From assembly GCA_963665155.2 (NCBI GenBank), contig CAXXFI010000001.1, positions 186,001 to 250,000 on the forward strand: DNA of 64,000 bases, written 5' to 3'. The stretch comes from UBA1141 sp963665155. Lineage in GTDB: Bacteria; Chloroflexota; Dehalococcoidia; Lucifugimonadales; UBA3495. The notes under the pieces are model-generated. The model was given only the letters and a program-made list of their open reading frames with translations. It searched no databases and was not told the DNA's origin. The translations under genes and the position numbers were made by a program. Positions 1-10,008 of this stretch are shown here, in pieces (the first letter of the stretch is position 1; each line of letters opens with the position of its first letter).

Positions 1-800
1 GAACCGGAAACCTGGCCCCACAGGTTGTTGTGGGTCGGCACTTCCCCGGAGTGGGTGTCGTAGCTTGCGTGGACGGTATAGAAAACCCGTGTGCCCAAGT
101 CGGCAAAGAGCACTTGGGCCATGCTCTTCATGCTCTGAGCCAAGCCCGACGGTCCGTATTCGATAGTCGAGGAGTAGGAGGCTGGCGCTGTTCGCAGGGT
201 ATCCGCGCCCTTCAAAGCATCGCCGCCGGTCTGGCCGAGATAGTCCATGACGGCGTCCCTGCCCTTGTCTCCGCCGTACATCATGGAAAAAGCATCCAGT
301 GTGTATTGGCGCAGCAACTCATCCTGTATATCGGGGAATAGGCCGTAGGTTTCGAGGTCGCCCACAGAAGCCACGGGGACGCCGCGGCAACCCAAGGACC
401 GGGGCAGCCCGCGGCCAAAGTTAATCCCTGTCAAAACGTTCTCTCCCTGGGGGTCCAAGTCCCGGATGGCGCGCCCCAACCAACCCTCGGTGCCAATGGC
501 GTCGGGCTCGGCTGTGTGCCATATGTCCATTGAACGGAAGTGGGACCGGTTGGGATTGAAGTAGCCGATGCCATGGATGATGGCAACCTTATTTTCATCC
601 CAGAGGCCTTTAATTTCCGTCATGTTGGGGTTGAAGCCCACTTGGTCGTCGATGCGCAGCACTTGGTCGGCTGGGATATTCACCACTGGGCGGGATTCGT
701 AGTACATGCCGTTGGTATAGGGGACAACGGTGTTCAAGTAATCGTTGCCGCCTGTGAGTTGTATAACCACGAGGGATTTGTCTCGTTTGGTAGTCGTCAA
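1..800 (-). CDS. DUF1501 family protein, 3' end outside window
   Basis: Reading down from a TTG at 800 gives an open frame to the window edge, beginning MTTTKRDKSLVVIQLTGGND and later containing a VHASYDTHS segment. Both are typical of DUF1501 proteins, a sulfatase/alkaline-phosphatase-superfamily group often paired with DUF1800 proteins. About 266 residues are visible and the C-terminus is missing. The TTG start is supported by a GAGAGG element a few bases upstream and by conserved sequence beginning right after it; no ATG lies near. There is no obvious signal peptide. No DUF1800 partner is seen upstream. The biochemical role of the family is not established, so none is assigned. Confidence 0.8.
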   Translation of the reverse strand, partial: MTTTKRDKSLVVIQLTGGNDYLNTVVPYTNGMYYESRPVVNIPADQVLRIDDQVGFNPNMTEIKGLWDENKVAIIHGIGYFNPNRSHFRSMDIWHTAEPDAIGTEGWLGRAIRDLDPQGENVLTGINFGRGLPRSLGCRGVPVASVGDLETYGLFPDIQDELLRQYTLDAFSMMYGGDKGRDAVMDYLGQTGGDALKGADTLRTAPASYSSTIEYGPSGLAQSMKSMAQVLFADLGTRVFYTVHASYDTHSGEVPTHNNLWGQVSG

Positions 801-842
801 GATAAGCCTCTCAACCTGAAAATTAAAACTGCGATATTAAAA

Positions 843-1082
843 TCACGATACTAATGCTACCAGGGATAAAAGCAAAAGCCGGAGAGTATTGGCTAGTAGT
901 TGCCGATTGGACGTAAATTTGCCGGTCTTAGGTCGAGTGCCGGAAGTGATTTTTAGATAACTCACCCCGGCGGATTCTGCCTGATTCCGGGTAAACGTAA
1001 GTGTATTATTAGGTGCAATTCCTGTCAATTGACCCGGTTTTCCATATTTCCAGGCCATCGACATGCTTAGGTCGGCTGGCAA
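843..1082 (-). other. Possible small ORF or gene fragment, unrecognised
   Basis: A 79-codon frame from a TTG lies just upstream of the DUF1501 gene on the same strand, ending 43 bp before it. The product matches no family I recognise and ends in a Leu-rich stretch. The frame stays open a little upstream of the TTG (a repeated PDW motif), which suggests the tail of a decayed longer gene. It could equally be chance. Confidence 0.2.
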
Positions 1083-1274
1083 TTCCCAATCAGGCCAGTC
1101 CGGGAATGTTGACTATGGACATAGAGGGCCACGGGACGTTAATATCCCTGCAACTCGGCCCGATGGCTCCTGACTAAGGGCGACGTGTAAGGGGGATAGG
1201 CCTCGGGATGTTTTGTTGCAATGACCCAATGTTACGCTCGGACGGAACCCGGACGTGAATTAAAGAGTGAAGAA

Positions 1275-2469
1275 ATGCGAACAGGCGCGGATTATCGCCA
1301 GAGCTTGCTAGACGGGCGTAATTTGTGGGTGACGGGTGAAGGCCCGGTAGAAGATGTTACCAATCACCCTGCTACATCCGGGATGGTAGATGAGTACGTC
1401 GCCTGGTACGACCGTCACTTCGATCCAAACTGGCAGAACATCCTGCTGACCGCCCCGGACGCCGACGGCGCGAGGAGGCCGCTGGCCTTTGAGCCTCCCA
1501 AGACCTCTGCCGATCTACAGGCCTTGGGAAAGTCGCTAAGGTCCGTGCTTTTTCTCTCCGGCGGCAACATTACCCACACACCGGGCTACGGCGCATTAAT
1601 AGCCTTGGGTCTGGTGAACTACCTCAAAGGCCTGGGAAACTCAACGGAAGATATAGAGGCGGCGGAAGCGTACCGGGATTCTATCGCCAGCAGCGGTCGT
1701 TTTCTCACCTTTGCTGGCGGTGGGTCTCTTATAGGGTCGAGGCTCCGCGCCGATCCGGCAGAACGTGTGGCGCTCCGCTTGGTCAGTGAAACGCCTAAGG
1801 GCATCGTGGTCAGCGGCAAAGCTCTGGCACCACAACATAGGCTGGTTGGCCAAAGCCGAACTGACTCTGGGGCTGGCTTTGGCGTTAACCGAAGTCATGG
1901 GGTTAAAGGAAAATCCCGCAACAATCGAGCAATTGGTAGACTTGTCCGTCGACATTCAGACAAGTCGCTCTTGCTTGACGGCGGCCGAGTTGGAGCCGGA
2001 GATGACATCGGGCGGCTACGCAGTGCCAGGACAACTCCACCTTGCGTCTGCTGCCATTAACATCTTCAAAGCCCGCCAGAGAATGTCGGAGACGCTGCGG
2101 GGTCTCCCCGGTTCGTCTTTGGTCAATGCGCCTGCGGACACGGACTTTGAGGACCCCGTAATGGCCGCCGAACTGGAGGACGCCTTTGGCGGCGGTGGCT
2201 ATACCGCCTTGCAACGGTCTGCCCTTTTGCAACTCGCCTGGGACCAAGTCGCTTTATCATTAGAGGGCCGGGAGTCGGTCTTTGAGCTCCACGCCAGCGG
2301 TGGCATGACTGCCTGGCGCGCCCGGCTACGGGCCTGGTTTCCTGACTATAACAAGCTGGCCAACGGAGTGCATCAATTCCTGGGAGTCGAATTGCCCCCG
2401 ATGGATTTGGACGGATTGAGAAACGTCCCCAACGAGCGCCCCCGTGTTGTTTCCCCGCCCTTGCGCTGA
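1275..2469 (+). pseudogene. Broken HpaB-type flavin monooxygenase
   Basis: The N-terminal part (1275 to about 1815) reads RTGADYRQSLLDGRNLWVTG and continues to a GIVVSGK segment, as in the 4-hydroxyphenylacetate 3-monooxygenase oxygenase family (FADH2-dependent aromatic hydroxylases). A second frame (about 1815 to 2469) carries the family C-terminus (AELTLGLALALTEVMGL, AWDQVALSLEGRESVFELHA). The frames differ and the joined product is about 400 residues against the usual 480-520. The FAD-contacting middle between GIVVSGK and the C-terminal helices is missing, so this is an internal deletion plus frameshift, not a simple base error. An ATG at 1221 is possible; 1275 is chosen because AAAGAGTGAAG precedes it and the RTGADY motif follows at once. 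Confidence 0.85.
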
Positions 2470-2635
2470 CGCCGCCTGTGGCTTTACGCCATTTTGTTGT
2501 AGACGGGTACGCGTCTCACGCTCGCGGGAATCGGCCCGCCGGTGGCTTAGCTTGGCGTGGTTGACCCCGTAATGACACACGGGTGTTCTGCCATCACGAA
2601 ATTCCTTAGCACCCGCAACTATATGAGGAGTAGAC

Positions 2636-3826
2636 ATGTACCGCGCATTTCCCGCTGGCCGTGAAGAAAAAAGGAAGGCATTGTTGAATGCCGTGGAAGA
2701 GGTGCGGGAGGTGTTGTTGGCCGGGGCGGAAGAAGCGGAGAGAATCGGGACAATGCCCGAGGCCTCAGTCAAAGCGCTGGAACAGTCCGGCCTTTTGGCC
2801 ATGAAACTGCCGACCGAGTTGGGTGGCGCTGAAGCAGACCCGGTGACCCAGCTTGATGTGATTGAGGCCGTGACGCGCATTGACCCCGCTGCGGGTTGGG
2901 TCATGATGATCGGCGCAGCCAGCATTGCCTCACCTGCTGTATTCCTCCAAGACGAGGCGATTGAGCAAATTTTTGTGGGAGGCCGCCCGCCCGGGTCCGC
3001 CGGGGCCCTGATGCCTTCAGGCCATGCTATTCCCGTGGAAGGCGGCTACGTTGTCACCGGCAGGTGGTCCTTTGGCAGCGGGGTCAAGCACTCCCAGTGG
3101 ATTTCCGCTGGGGCCTTGGTGACCAACGACGACGGCGAGGCAGTGGAGCGTATCTCGGTGGTCTTTCCCACCAAAGACGCAGTGATCCACGACAACTGGC
3201 AGGTCGCTGGTCTCAAAGGGACCGGCAGCAACGACTTCTCCGTTGCCGATCTGTTTGTACCAAGGATGTTCACCTGGAACAGAGGTTCATCGCAAGGACC
3301 CCTGCGAGGGGGGCCGCTTTACCGAATCGGGCTTCCCGGCTTCCTATCGGTCGAGCATACTGGCTTCGCTTTGGGAGTCGGACGTAGAGCCTTGGATGCC
3401 ATAATCGATCTGGCGCAGACCAAGAAACGGGGGTTTACCACCTACAGCAACCCATTGCTGCTGGCAGACCGGCCATCTTTCCAGTTGGCGTTGGGCAGAT
3501 GCGATTTGAAGCTGTCCGCCGCCCGTTCATTGTCTGTGGAAATCTTCGAAGAGGTGTGGGTGACCGTTAGTGGGGGCGGCGTACCCAGCCCGGAAGCCCA
3601 AGCCAAGATGCGCAGCGCTGGTACCTATGCTACGGAGGTCGCTTTGGAGGTTGTAACCGAAGCGTTTCGCTATGGTGGAGGATCTGCGCTGTATTCTTCC
3701 AGCATCCTGCAGCAATGCCTGCGGGACATCAACGCCGCCGCCCAGCACTTCATGGTCACCAACTCGGCCTACGAGAGCCACGGCCAGTTCTTGTTGGGGC
3801 AGACCGACGCTAACCCAATGAGTTAA
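2636..3826 (+). CDS. Acyl-CoA dehydrogenase-like flavin monooxygenase (HsaA type)
   Basis: The 396-residue product has the acyl-CoA dehydrogenase fold: N-terminal helices (about 10-120), a beta domain with GGYVVTGRWSFGSG (136-149), and a C-terminal helical bundle ending in an AFRYGGGSALYSSS and DINAAAQHFMV region. These features fit the group D two-component monooxygenases (HsaA, steroid and aromatic hydroxylation) better than true dehydrogenases. Such enzymes use reduced flavin from a separate reductase, and none is seen nearby. The start is set by GAGGAG eight bases upstream of the ATG. The broken HpaB-type gene just upstream belongs to the same mechanistic group, so the two may once have worked on related substrates. 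The substrate cannot be read from sequence. Confidence 0.85.
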   Translation: MYRAFPAGREEKRKALLNAVEEVREVLLAGAEEAERIGTMPEASVKALEQSGLLAMKLPTELGGAEADPVTQLDVIEAVTRIDPAAGWVMMIGAASIASPAVFLQDEAIEQIFVGGRPPGSAGALMPSGHAIPVEGGYVVTGRWSFGSGVKHSQWISAGALVTNDDGEAVERISVVFPTKDAVIHDNWQVAGLKGTGSNDFSVADLFVPRMFTWNRGSSQGPLRGGPLYRIGLPGFLSVEHTGFALGVGRRALDAIIDLAQTKKRGFTTYSNPLLLADRPSFQLALGRCDLKLSAARSLSVEIFEEVWVTVSGGGVPSPEAQAKMRSAGTYATEVALEVVTEAFRYGGGSALYSSSILQQCLRDINAAAQHFMVTNSAYESHGQFLLGQTDANPMS

Positions 3827-3962
3827 GAATTAAGCTAAGACATTGGGTTGGAGTCTCAAGGATTAGCCCTTTTTTCACCCGTTATATCGCCCGAACGAGC
3901 GGTGTCCCCGTTCTATCATTAAAAGATACTTTACTCACGATAATTATTAAGCGTGGCGCATT

Positions 3963-4798
3963 GTGATACTCAGGCAGATTCAACAAAAACGATTCTGGGC
4001 CTTGGGCGCTGTAGCGGCTGTCCTGATCATCGTTGTTGTCAAGACTGGAGCGGCGCATCCGCCGCAATAACTCGACATGAGTCGACAGAACTTGCGTTGG
4101 ACTGGAGCGACCGGGTCTCTTCCGTAACTGTCAAAGGTACCAAGCTTAGCGGAGCCGTAGATGTGACGGTGGATTTACTAGACGCGTCTCAAAGTATTAT
4201 GGACACCCAAACCGTGGCCCTGAATGCCGGGGCTGGGGATTATAACCAACTCGTCCCACTAACGTAGGGAACGGCAAAATTAGCCGGAGTGGCCAGAGTA
4301 TTGGCTACCTACAACTCTACCGGCACAACGGTCCAGTCGATCGCCCTTAATCCAACCGAGATCTGGGAAAGCGGCCACGGGCGGCACTTGCCGGGTGCCG
4401 GTACGTTTAATCTGATTGAGCACAGCGACAATCGTTGGTTGCCACTCCCCAACTCTTTCTGGGCTACCTTCCAGTTCGAGACATTGGTTCCGGTTGGGGC
4501 CACCATTGTGTCCACCAAGATATACGTGGAGCACTGGGAGTCCAACGGGTTCAAAGAAGGGGACTTTATCTGGGAAATCGGCATCGGTACGCTCTCAGAC
4601 CCGACGGTTTTGGGCAGCACTATAGCGGCCAATCTCAATGGGCTCAGTAACGAAGCTATAGTGGAGTGGGACGTCACCCCTTGGATATTCGCCTCGACCG
4701 AGGCCAACGACCTTAAATTAAAGGTAATTAACAACAGCACCAATGGAAAGAAGGTCAACCTGGACCACATTTATGTGATTGTGGAGTACATCCAGTAA
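3963..4798 (+). pseudogene. Broken exported protein of unknown function
   Basis: A GTG at 3963 starts a frame encoding a signal-anchor (RFWALGAVAAVLIIVVVKTG) that stops after about 35 codons. The continuation lies in another frame from about 4085 (ELALDWSDRVSSVTVKG), meets an in-frame TAG at 4265, then runs on without a shift to 4798 (ARVLATYNSTG ... NLDHIYVIVEYIQ). The whole is a secreted beta-rich protein of about 270 residues. One frameshift and one nonsense codon make it a probable pseudogene. Alternatively the last 169 codons (from 4289) could be a separate small gene. No family recognised. Confidence 0.55.
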
Positions 4799-6214
4799 TT
4801 GATTCTGAGTCATTTAGCGATGGGCTAAGGCACCCCCGACCATGGTAAAACTACCGCTGAATCCCAATTCTCTAAAAATGCCGCTATCCAAGACACGACA
4901 AGAGCTCAGCATCTGACGATAGCTGTACTACCTCATCACATCCTCATAGCAAATTCCCCGGACAACAACTGGCGAGTGCAAGAAACTGTCGTCCAGCCTG
5001 AACTGGAATGACTTGTGTTCTATCTCGGCCTGCATCGCTTCGGTTTACCGAGTCCGCCTGGGTCCTCCCGAAATACAGCGACGGTAATATAAACGTATGG
5101 GCCTCTCCCACGCACATAGGAGAGGCCATACGTAAACAGTGCGGCAATGAGCACCGTTATGATTAGATCCCAATTCGATTAGTGGGGGCTAGGAGGAGGA
5201 AGCCCCAACCGGGAATCGAGGATCAATGCAAACAAAACTGATAATCGCCTAGTCAGGCCTTTGGTCCAGCGTTCCCTCCAGTTCGATTAGGTACCGTGAT
5301 CCAATCTCCTACCGTGCGACACGGACGCCGCCAACCGATTAGATAATGGCTGATCGCTTTGCTTCCCTTTGACACAACCTCAGCCTCAGCAATCATACCC
5401 AGAGAACCCCTTCTAAATGGCGGTCGCCGAATGCGCAAGAGCTGGGACGACGCTATTTTGCCTATTGAACCCGCCTGCGGTCTTGGGCTGCCTGCTTTGT
5501 TAAGTAATTATTAGTATAGTGCCGTCTAGAACCACCACATACCAAGGGGCCACGCAGTTTTTGATGCAGCATGCCAGCAATGAAAGTTAGTGCGTGCTCT
5601 CGTTTTACCGGTTTCGTAGCCGAGCGTGGTAGGCGACGAAGTGCCAGCCAGCGGAAAAATCAGTGCATGCCCTCAAGGTCAGCAGATTGACCGGTCTAGC
5701 CGGTGCCCACCGATTGGAACAATGTCGACCATATTTGCCAGCGTGTATACTGGCATCGTATTCGCCAATGGGCCATAAGGCTTTCTTGGGCGCCATGGCA
5801 ACCTTTTGCGGATCTTCATATCAAGTTGGCTCGGCGTTAAGGCAAAACCTCGCGATGTTGCGCCACTTGTGTCTTTGATTGACCCAAGACAGCATTCCTC
5901 TGCTGGTGACGATTCTGCGCATAAAACGTATTGGTGGTTATATCAAATCTTGGAAAAAATCCTGAACCGCGTAATCGGGACGTATATTAATCCATATCTG
6001 CCCTGCAAGAGTTCGGCGCACCACCGCGTGGATTCTGGCCCAGGAGGCTCCCACTGAGACCAAAGCAGGCGCTAAAATCTCACCTATCCAAGGACAGCGA
6101 AATAGCCATTATTGAAAACGGACGGCCCGCTTCGATTATCAGTGCGGATTTAAAGCTGCTCACGACACGAACACACTAGACCATATGTAGAAACCACAAA
6201 TTTGGAGGGGAGAC
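4799..6214. other. 1.4-kb region without a supportable gene
   Basis: All frames are broken by frequent stops and no candidate has a convincing start or family motif. The region holds one strong inverted repeat at 5093-5133 and otherwise looks like decayed sequence. Confidence 0.5.
5093..5133. repeat. Strong inverted repeat (hairpin)
   Basis: CGTATGGGCCTCTCC (5094-5108) faces GGAGAGGCCATACG (5119-5132) with a 10-base loop. The arms pair fully except for one bulged G. No T-run follows, so it is not a canonical terminator. It could be a small repeat element or RNA hairpin. Confidence 0.6.
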
Positions 6215-6625
6215 ATGGTAAAGCAAGGTGTGGTACCCGATGATTTGACCAAGCCCTTCTGGGAGGCCGCCAACGAGGAACGGCTGGTCATCCAAAACTG
6301 CCAAGCCTGCAACCGGCTTCAGCATCCGCCAGCATCGGCTTGTAGCCAATGTGGCTCGGTGGAGAAGCTGGAGTGGAAGGCCATGAGTGGCCGTGGCAAG
6401 ATTTACAACTATGGCGTGGTATACGACTGCCCAATCAGGCTGCTTCAAGATGATCAACCGTTCAACCTTGCGGTAATTATGTTGGACGATGATCCAGGAA
6501 TCCAGATGTACTCCCACCTCCCTGGCACTCCGGTGGACGATGTTCCCGTCGGGGCCAGCGTAGAGGTCTTGTTCGAGGTGACCGCAAACGGTCAAAAGGT
6601 CCCCGAGTGGCGGGTAGTAAGCTAG
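6215..6625 (+). CDS. DUF35 / OB-fold zinc-ribbon acyl-CoA-associated protein
   Basis: The 136-residue protein has a CxxC-x10-CxxC zinc ribbon (C29, C32, C43, C46) followed by an OB-fold, the DUF35 architecture. Proteins of this family form complexes with thiolase-like lipid-transfer proteins (for example the ChsH2 DUF35 domain with Ltp2, an aldolase removing steroid side chains) and are thought to bind acyl-CoA. It lies 60 bp upstream of exactly such a thiolase-like gene on the same strand, so the two probably act as one complex. The start is supported by GGAGGGGAGAC directly before the ATG. Confidence 0.88.
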   Translation: MVKQGVVPDDLTKPFWEAANEERLVIQNCQACNRLQHPPASACSQCGSVEKLEWKAMSGRGKIYNYGVVYDCPIRLLQDDQPFNLAVIMLDDDPGIQMYSHLPGTPVDDVPVGASVEVLFEVTANGQKVPEWRVVS

Positions 6626-6685
6626 ACCCGTTTATTCCTGGGCACTTAATAAAGCAAATAAAAGCTCACTAAAAAGGAGTGAATA

Positions 6686-8017
6686 ATGACCACCCAGAAT
6701 GCTCCGGATGCCATGCATCGAATCGGAGAAGGATTGGGCTTATGGGAACACCGGGCGAAGGTAGCAGCCGTGGGTATAGGGCACTCTCCGACTACCCGGC
6801 GTTGGGACGGGAAACCCGAGACGTCCGTGGGTGCTATCAGCATCATGGCCCTCCGTAGGGCCATGGAAGACGCGGGGGTAACGCCGGACCAGGTTGACGG
6901 TTTGGTCATCGTCCCAGAGACCACAACAGGGGCGCACTGGCAGGAGGGCGACCCAATCCCGATGGACGTCGTCAATGCCTACAATCAGACCAGTGACCCG
7001 TTGGACGGCATCGCCAAGCTGAGCAACGAGTGGTTATTAAAGAACATACCGGAGTTGGAGAACGTAAAGTTCACGATGTACGGTCCGGGATGTATGTCCC
7101 ATGCCGTGGTGGTTGCCGCCCAAGCCGTCGGTGAAGGTCTAACCAACACCTGCCTGGTGCTCAAGGGTTGGCATAACCTGGAGGGCCGGTACAACCAGGG
7201 AGGGATCAGCGCTGCGGACGCTGTTCCGGGGACTTACGCAATCGGACCGGGGCGGACAATCTGGGGTCCCCCAGGGTCTTATGGAACGGCCTTGCAGTTC
7301 GCCGAATACTGCCGGAAGTACGGTAAGACCCACGATATGATGGCTCCCTTTATGTCCAACTCAAGGAGGAACGGCCTGTTGTTCCCCGAAGGCTATTGGG
7401 CCCAGCACCGGCCGGAGCAATTAACGGAGGAAGACTACCTGGCCGCGCGGTGGATAGCCAAGCCAGCGAGCCTCTTCGATAACGACATACCGATCATGGT
7501 AGCCGCAGCCTACCTCTTCACCACTGCCGAGCGTGCCAAGGATATGAAGCAAAAGCCCGTGTACATCCTTAACCATGCGTCAAGCCGGGCCTTGGCCAGG
7601 AGCCTCACGCCAACCCTGGACGAGGTCGAAGCTGAGACTGCTAGGACTGGGAGGAAGATATACGAAGGCGCTGGCATCACCGCGAACGATCTGTCCTTTG
7701 AAAACATGTATGATGGCTTCGCCCTATTCCACCAGTTCCACATAGAAGGATTGGGTTATCGCGGCATGAAATTTGGGGACGCCTTAGACTTCTACCAAAC
7801 AGACATTAGTATTGAGGGCCCCAACCCGATTCTGCCCAGCGGAGGCAACATCGGCAGTGGCCGCAGCAGATTTTGGATGCACACCGACTGCATTCAGCAG
7901 TTGCAGGGACGAGCGGGCGCCCGAACGATCACGGGAGTAAAGCCAGAGATTGCCGTATCCGGTGGTCCCATGCCCATGGGCGGCAACTTCACTGTGTGGA
8001 GCGCTACTCCCGATTAG
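6686..8017 (+). CDS. Thiolase-like lipid-transfer protein (SCP-x/Ltp2 type)
   Basis: A 443-residue thiolase-superfamily protein with MALRRAMEDAGV near residue 54, a Cys-bearing loop MYGPGCMSHA (C136) and a C-terminal GGPMPMGGNFTVW segment in place of the usual glycine-rich thiolase end. Members of the non-decarboxylating SCP-x/Ltp2 branch catalyse retro-aldol cleavage of beta-hydroxyacyl-CoA side chains with a DUF35 partner, and the immediately upstream gene encodes one. Start: AAGGAGTG precedes the ATG. The likely role is aldol or thiolytic cleavage of an acyl-CoA side chain. The substrate (sterol, isoprenoid or other) is unknown. No acyl-CoA ligase or enoyl-CoA hydratase is near. Confidence 0.85.
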   Translation: MTTQNAPDAMHRIGEGLGLWEHRAKVAAVGIGHSPTTRRWDGKPETSVGAISIMALRRAMEDAGVTPDQVDGLVIVPETTTGAHWQEGDPIPMDVVNAYNQTSDPLDGIAKLSNEWLLKNIPELENVKFTMYGPGCMSHAVVVAAQAVGEGLTNTCLVLKGWHNLEGRYNQGGISAADAVPGTYAIGPGRTIWGPPGSYGTALQFAEYCRKYGKTHDMMAPFMSNSRRNGLLFPEGYWAQHRPEQLTEEDYLAARWIAKPASLFDNDIPIMVAAAYLFTTAERAKDMKQKPVYILNHASSRALARSLTPTLDEVEAETARTGRKIYEGAGITANDLSFENMYDGFALFHQFHIEGLGYRGMKFGDALDFYQTDISIEGPNPILPSGGNIGSGRSRFWMHTDCIQQLQGRAGARTITGVKPEIAVSGGPMPMGGNFTVWSATPD

Positions 8018-8030
8018 CATTGGCGTCAAC

Positions 8031-8061
8031 GACCCCTTCGTGGCGTCTTTCGCCACGGGGG
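8031..8061 (+). terminator. Hairpin downstream of the thiolase-like gene
   Basis: A CGTGGCG stem pairs with CGCCACG across a TCTTT loop, extended by a C-run facing a G-run, 14 bp past the thiolase stop. No clear T-tract follows, so termination is only a suggestion. Confidence 0.35.
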
Positions 8062-8148
8062 CGCCGCAGGTTAGCGGATTGGTCCCGGATTGGTCAATGT
8101 CAAAAAGAACGATACTTCACCTCAGGTTTTAAGGAGAGAGGAACCTAC

Positions 8149-8508
8149 TTGGTAATACTCATAAGTTTCGACATAGACGGCACCCTGGAAGTAGGCGACC
8201 CGCCTGGAGTTCTGACAATTGACATGGTGAGAACGGTACAACAGAAGGGGTTCTTGATCGGCAGTTGCTCCGACCGTCCACTCAGCGGACAGCGAGCAAT
8301 CTGGGAACAGCACAACATTCCGGTGGACTTTGTGGTCTCAAAGCACATGCTGCCCGAAGTAAAGGCGAAGTTTGAGGCGGACGTTTACTACCATATCGGC
8401 GACCGGGAAGACTTGGACCGGAAACCTGCGTTAGCGGCGGGCTTCGAGTTCCTCTGGCCTCACGAGGCCGTTGAGAAGACTTGGTTCCTTCCGGACAGCA
8501 ATCCCTAA
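8149..8508 (+). CDS. Small HAD-like phosphatase
   Basis: A TTG at 8149 with a strong AAGGAGAGAGG site (8131-8141) opens a 119-residue frame beginning with a beta strand and the HAD motif I FDIDGTLE (Asp nucleophile D8, second Asp D10). A later GDREDLDRKPA segment resembles motif IV. The length is short, with essentially no cap domain, as in minimal HAD phosphatases. A longer in-frame start upstream would overlap the thiolase gene and lacks a binding site. The substrate is unknown. It is alone between the thiolase and hydrolase genes. Confidence 0.7.
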   Translation: MVILISFDIDGTLEVGDPPGVLTIDMVRTVQQKGFLIGSCSDRPLSGQRAIWEQHNIPVDFVVSKHMLPEVKAKFEADVYYHIGDREDLDRKPALAAGFEFLWPHEAVEKTWFLPDSNP

Positions 8509-8708
8509 AGGTTATAAAAGACCTATCTCCCAGCCACTGAAGGTTCAGCGCTCTACTATTTGCCTGGGCATGCTGGTGTCATTCTTGGGGTAATCACTGG
8601 GGTCAATCAAATCAATGGCAGGTGATTCTAACGGCATCCTGTATTGCCGGTTTGTCCTTCTTTGCTAGATGCCCAACTTCACGATAATGGATTAGTGGGT
8701 GATTGATC

Positions 8709-9548
8709 ATGCCCGAGCAGACTGAATCGCAATCTCGTTCGTCACTCACTGCCGGAGAGTACCTCGAAAGGGCTTTGGCCTGGTCAAAAAAGGTCCAGAA
8801 CACAGTTAAATGTGATCTCGACATACCCTACGGTAGCGACGAACGGCAGAAACTGGACCTCTACCTGCCCGATCGTGCCGGCTCTGGCGGGATGCCGGTT
8901 TTGGTTTTCTTGCACGGCGGCTATTGGGTTATTGGCCACAAGGACACCCTCGGTTTCATGGCCCCTCCGATTACTGCAGCGCCCGCCATTTTTGTCACTG
9001 CTGGCTACCGCCTAGCCCCCAGCGCCAAATACCCTGAACAAGTGGACGATTGCCGGAACGCCGTGAAATGGGTGTATGAGAACATTTCGGGTTACGGCGG
9101 CGATCCCCATCGACTCTTTTTAGCCGGACATTCGGCTGGCGGCCACCTGGCGTCGCTAATTACCCTGCAGAGTGACCGGCTGTCTCGATTCGGGCTTCCT
9201 TCAGATGTGATAAAGGGCTGTTTTCCGGTGAGTGGGGTTTTCGATGTGACCGATACCCCTGCAGACCGTCGGGAAGCTTTCCTATCGGACTCGGAGGATG
9301 CCCGCGACGCAAGCCCAATTTACAACACCGTCGGCAACACCACGCCCTTCTTCCTGGAAATAGGGGAGAACGACTTTCCGAACCTGGGCAATCAGCATGT
9401 TGCGATGTTAAAGGCTCTGGAATCGGAGGCGGGGAAAGTCGAGGCCATGGAACGCTTGGGCCATAATCACTTCGAAATCAGCCTGGATCACGGCCGGTTA
9501 GGAAACCCGTGGTCGACCAAGATAGTTGATTGGATTACGTGCGCCTAA
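8709..9548 (+). CDS. Alpha/beta hydrolase, BD-FAE / HSL-like esterase
   Basis: A 279-residue alpha/beta hydrolase with oxyanion motif HGGYW (69-73), nucleophile S142 in GHSAGG, Asp in GENDFP (D222) and His in GHNHFE (H254): a complete catalytic triad. The HGGYW motif is typical of the carboxylesterase/kynurenine-formamidase-like group. It has no signal peptide and is likely cytoplasmic, cleaving a small ester or amide. ATG 8709 is chosen over the in-frame TTG at 8703; neither has a strong ribosome site. The substrate is not predictable. Confidence 0.82.
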   Translation: MPEQTESQSRSSLTAGEYLERALAWSKKVQNTVKCDLDIPYGSDERQKLDLYLPDRAGSGGMPVLVFLHGGYWVIGHKDTLGFMAPPITAAPAIFVTAGYRLAPSAKYPEQVDDCRNAVKWVYENISGYGGDPHRLFLAGHSAGGHLASLITLQSDRLSRFGLPSDVIKGCFPVSGVFDVTDTPADRREAFLSDSEDARDASPIYNTVGNTTPFFLEIGENDFPNLGNQHVAMLKALESEAGKVEAMERLGHNHFEISLDHGRLGNPWSTKIVDWITCA

Positions 9549-10008
9549 CTGCACAGATGTGATCAAAGACTAATTTTGGCCCCCTCAGCCAGAACCAATG
9601 GACCAAAGCCATCCAACGCTAGCAAACGGTCTTGGAGGAAAGCCTCTGACGACTCCCACAATGCCCGTAGAACCGAGGGTGGACGCCTTTCCCGGCGGCT
9701 CTTCAACCATAGTGTAAGAGCGCCAGTACGGGGTGCAAATTGGGCCCAACCGCCGATCCCGATGACTAGTGGACACCGAATCTTTAGTTGAGCGAAAATT
9801 CCGCAACGGGGTTCGCAACTGCTTTTGCGATTGTCGACGTGACTACCAACCGGGAGTTTCCGCAAGACATATGAGCCGTTCGGCGCGAGACGAATCTTCC
9901 TATTGACCGGTAGACGCCTGACTGGTAGACACATGACTGGTAGCCGCATCATTTGTCAGTAAAGAAGCACAGTTAAATCTAACGAACTTGATTAACAAGG
10001 GAGGGACT
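9549..10008. other. Intergenic spacer with tandem repeat
   Basis: No supportable gene between the hydrolase stop and the GMC start. The downstream third contains the 15-bp tandem array listed separately and the ribosome site of the next gene. Confidence 0.5.
9905..9949. repeat. 15-bp tandem repeat, three copies
   Basis: Three consecutive units of the form GACYGGTAGMCRCMT lie 60 bp upstream of the GMC gene. Two to three bases differ between units. Confidence 0.8.

Noticed and set aside
5605..6057. Several 60-80 codon frames in the 4.8-6.2 kb gap
   Set aside because: No ribosome sites and no recognisable sequence; expected by chance in a gap of this size.
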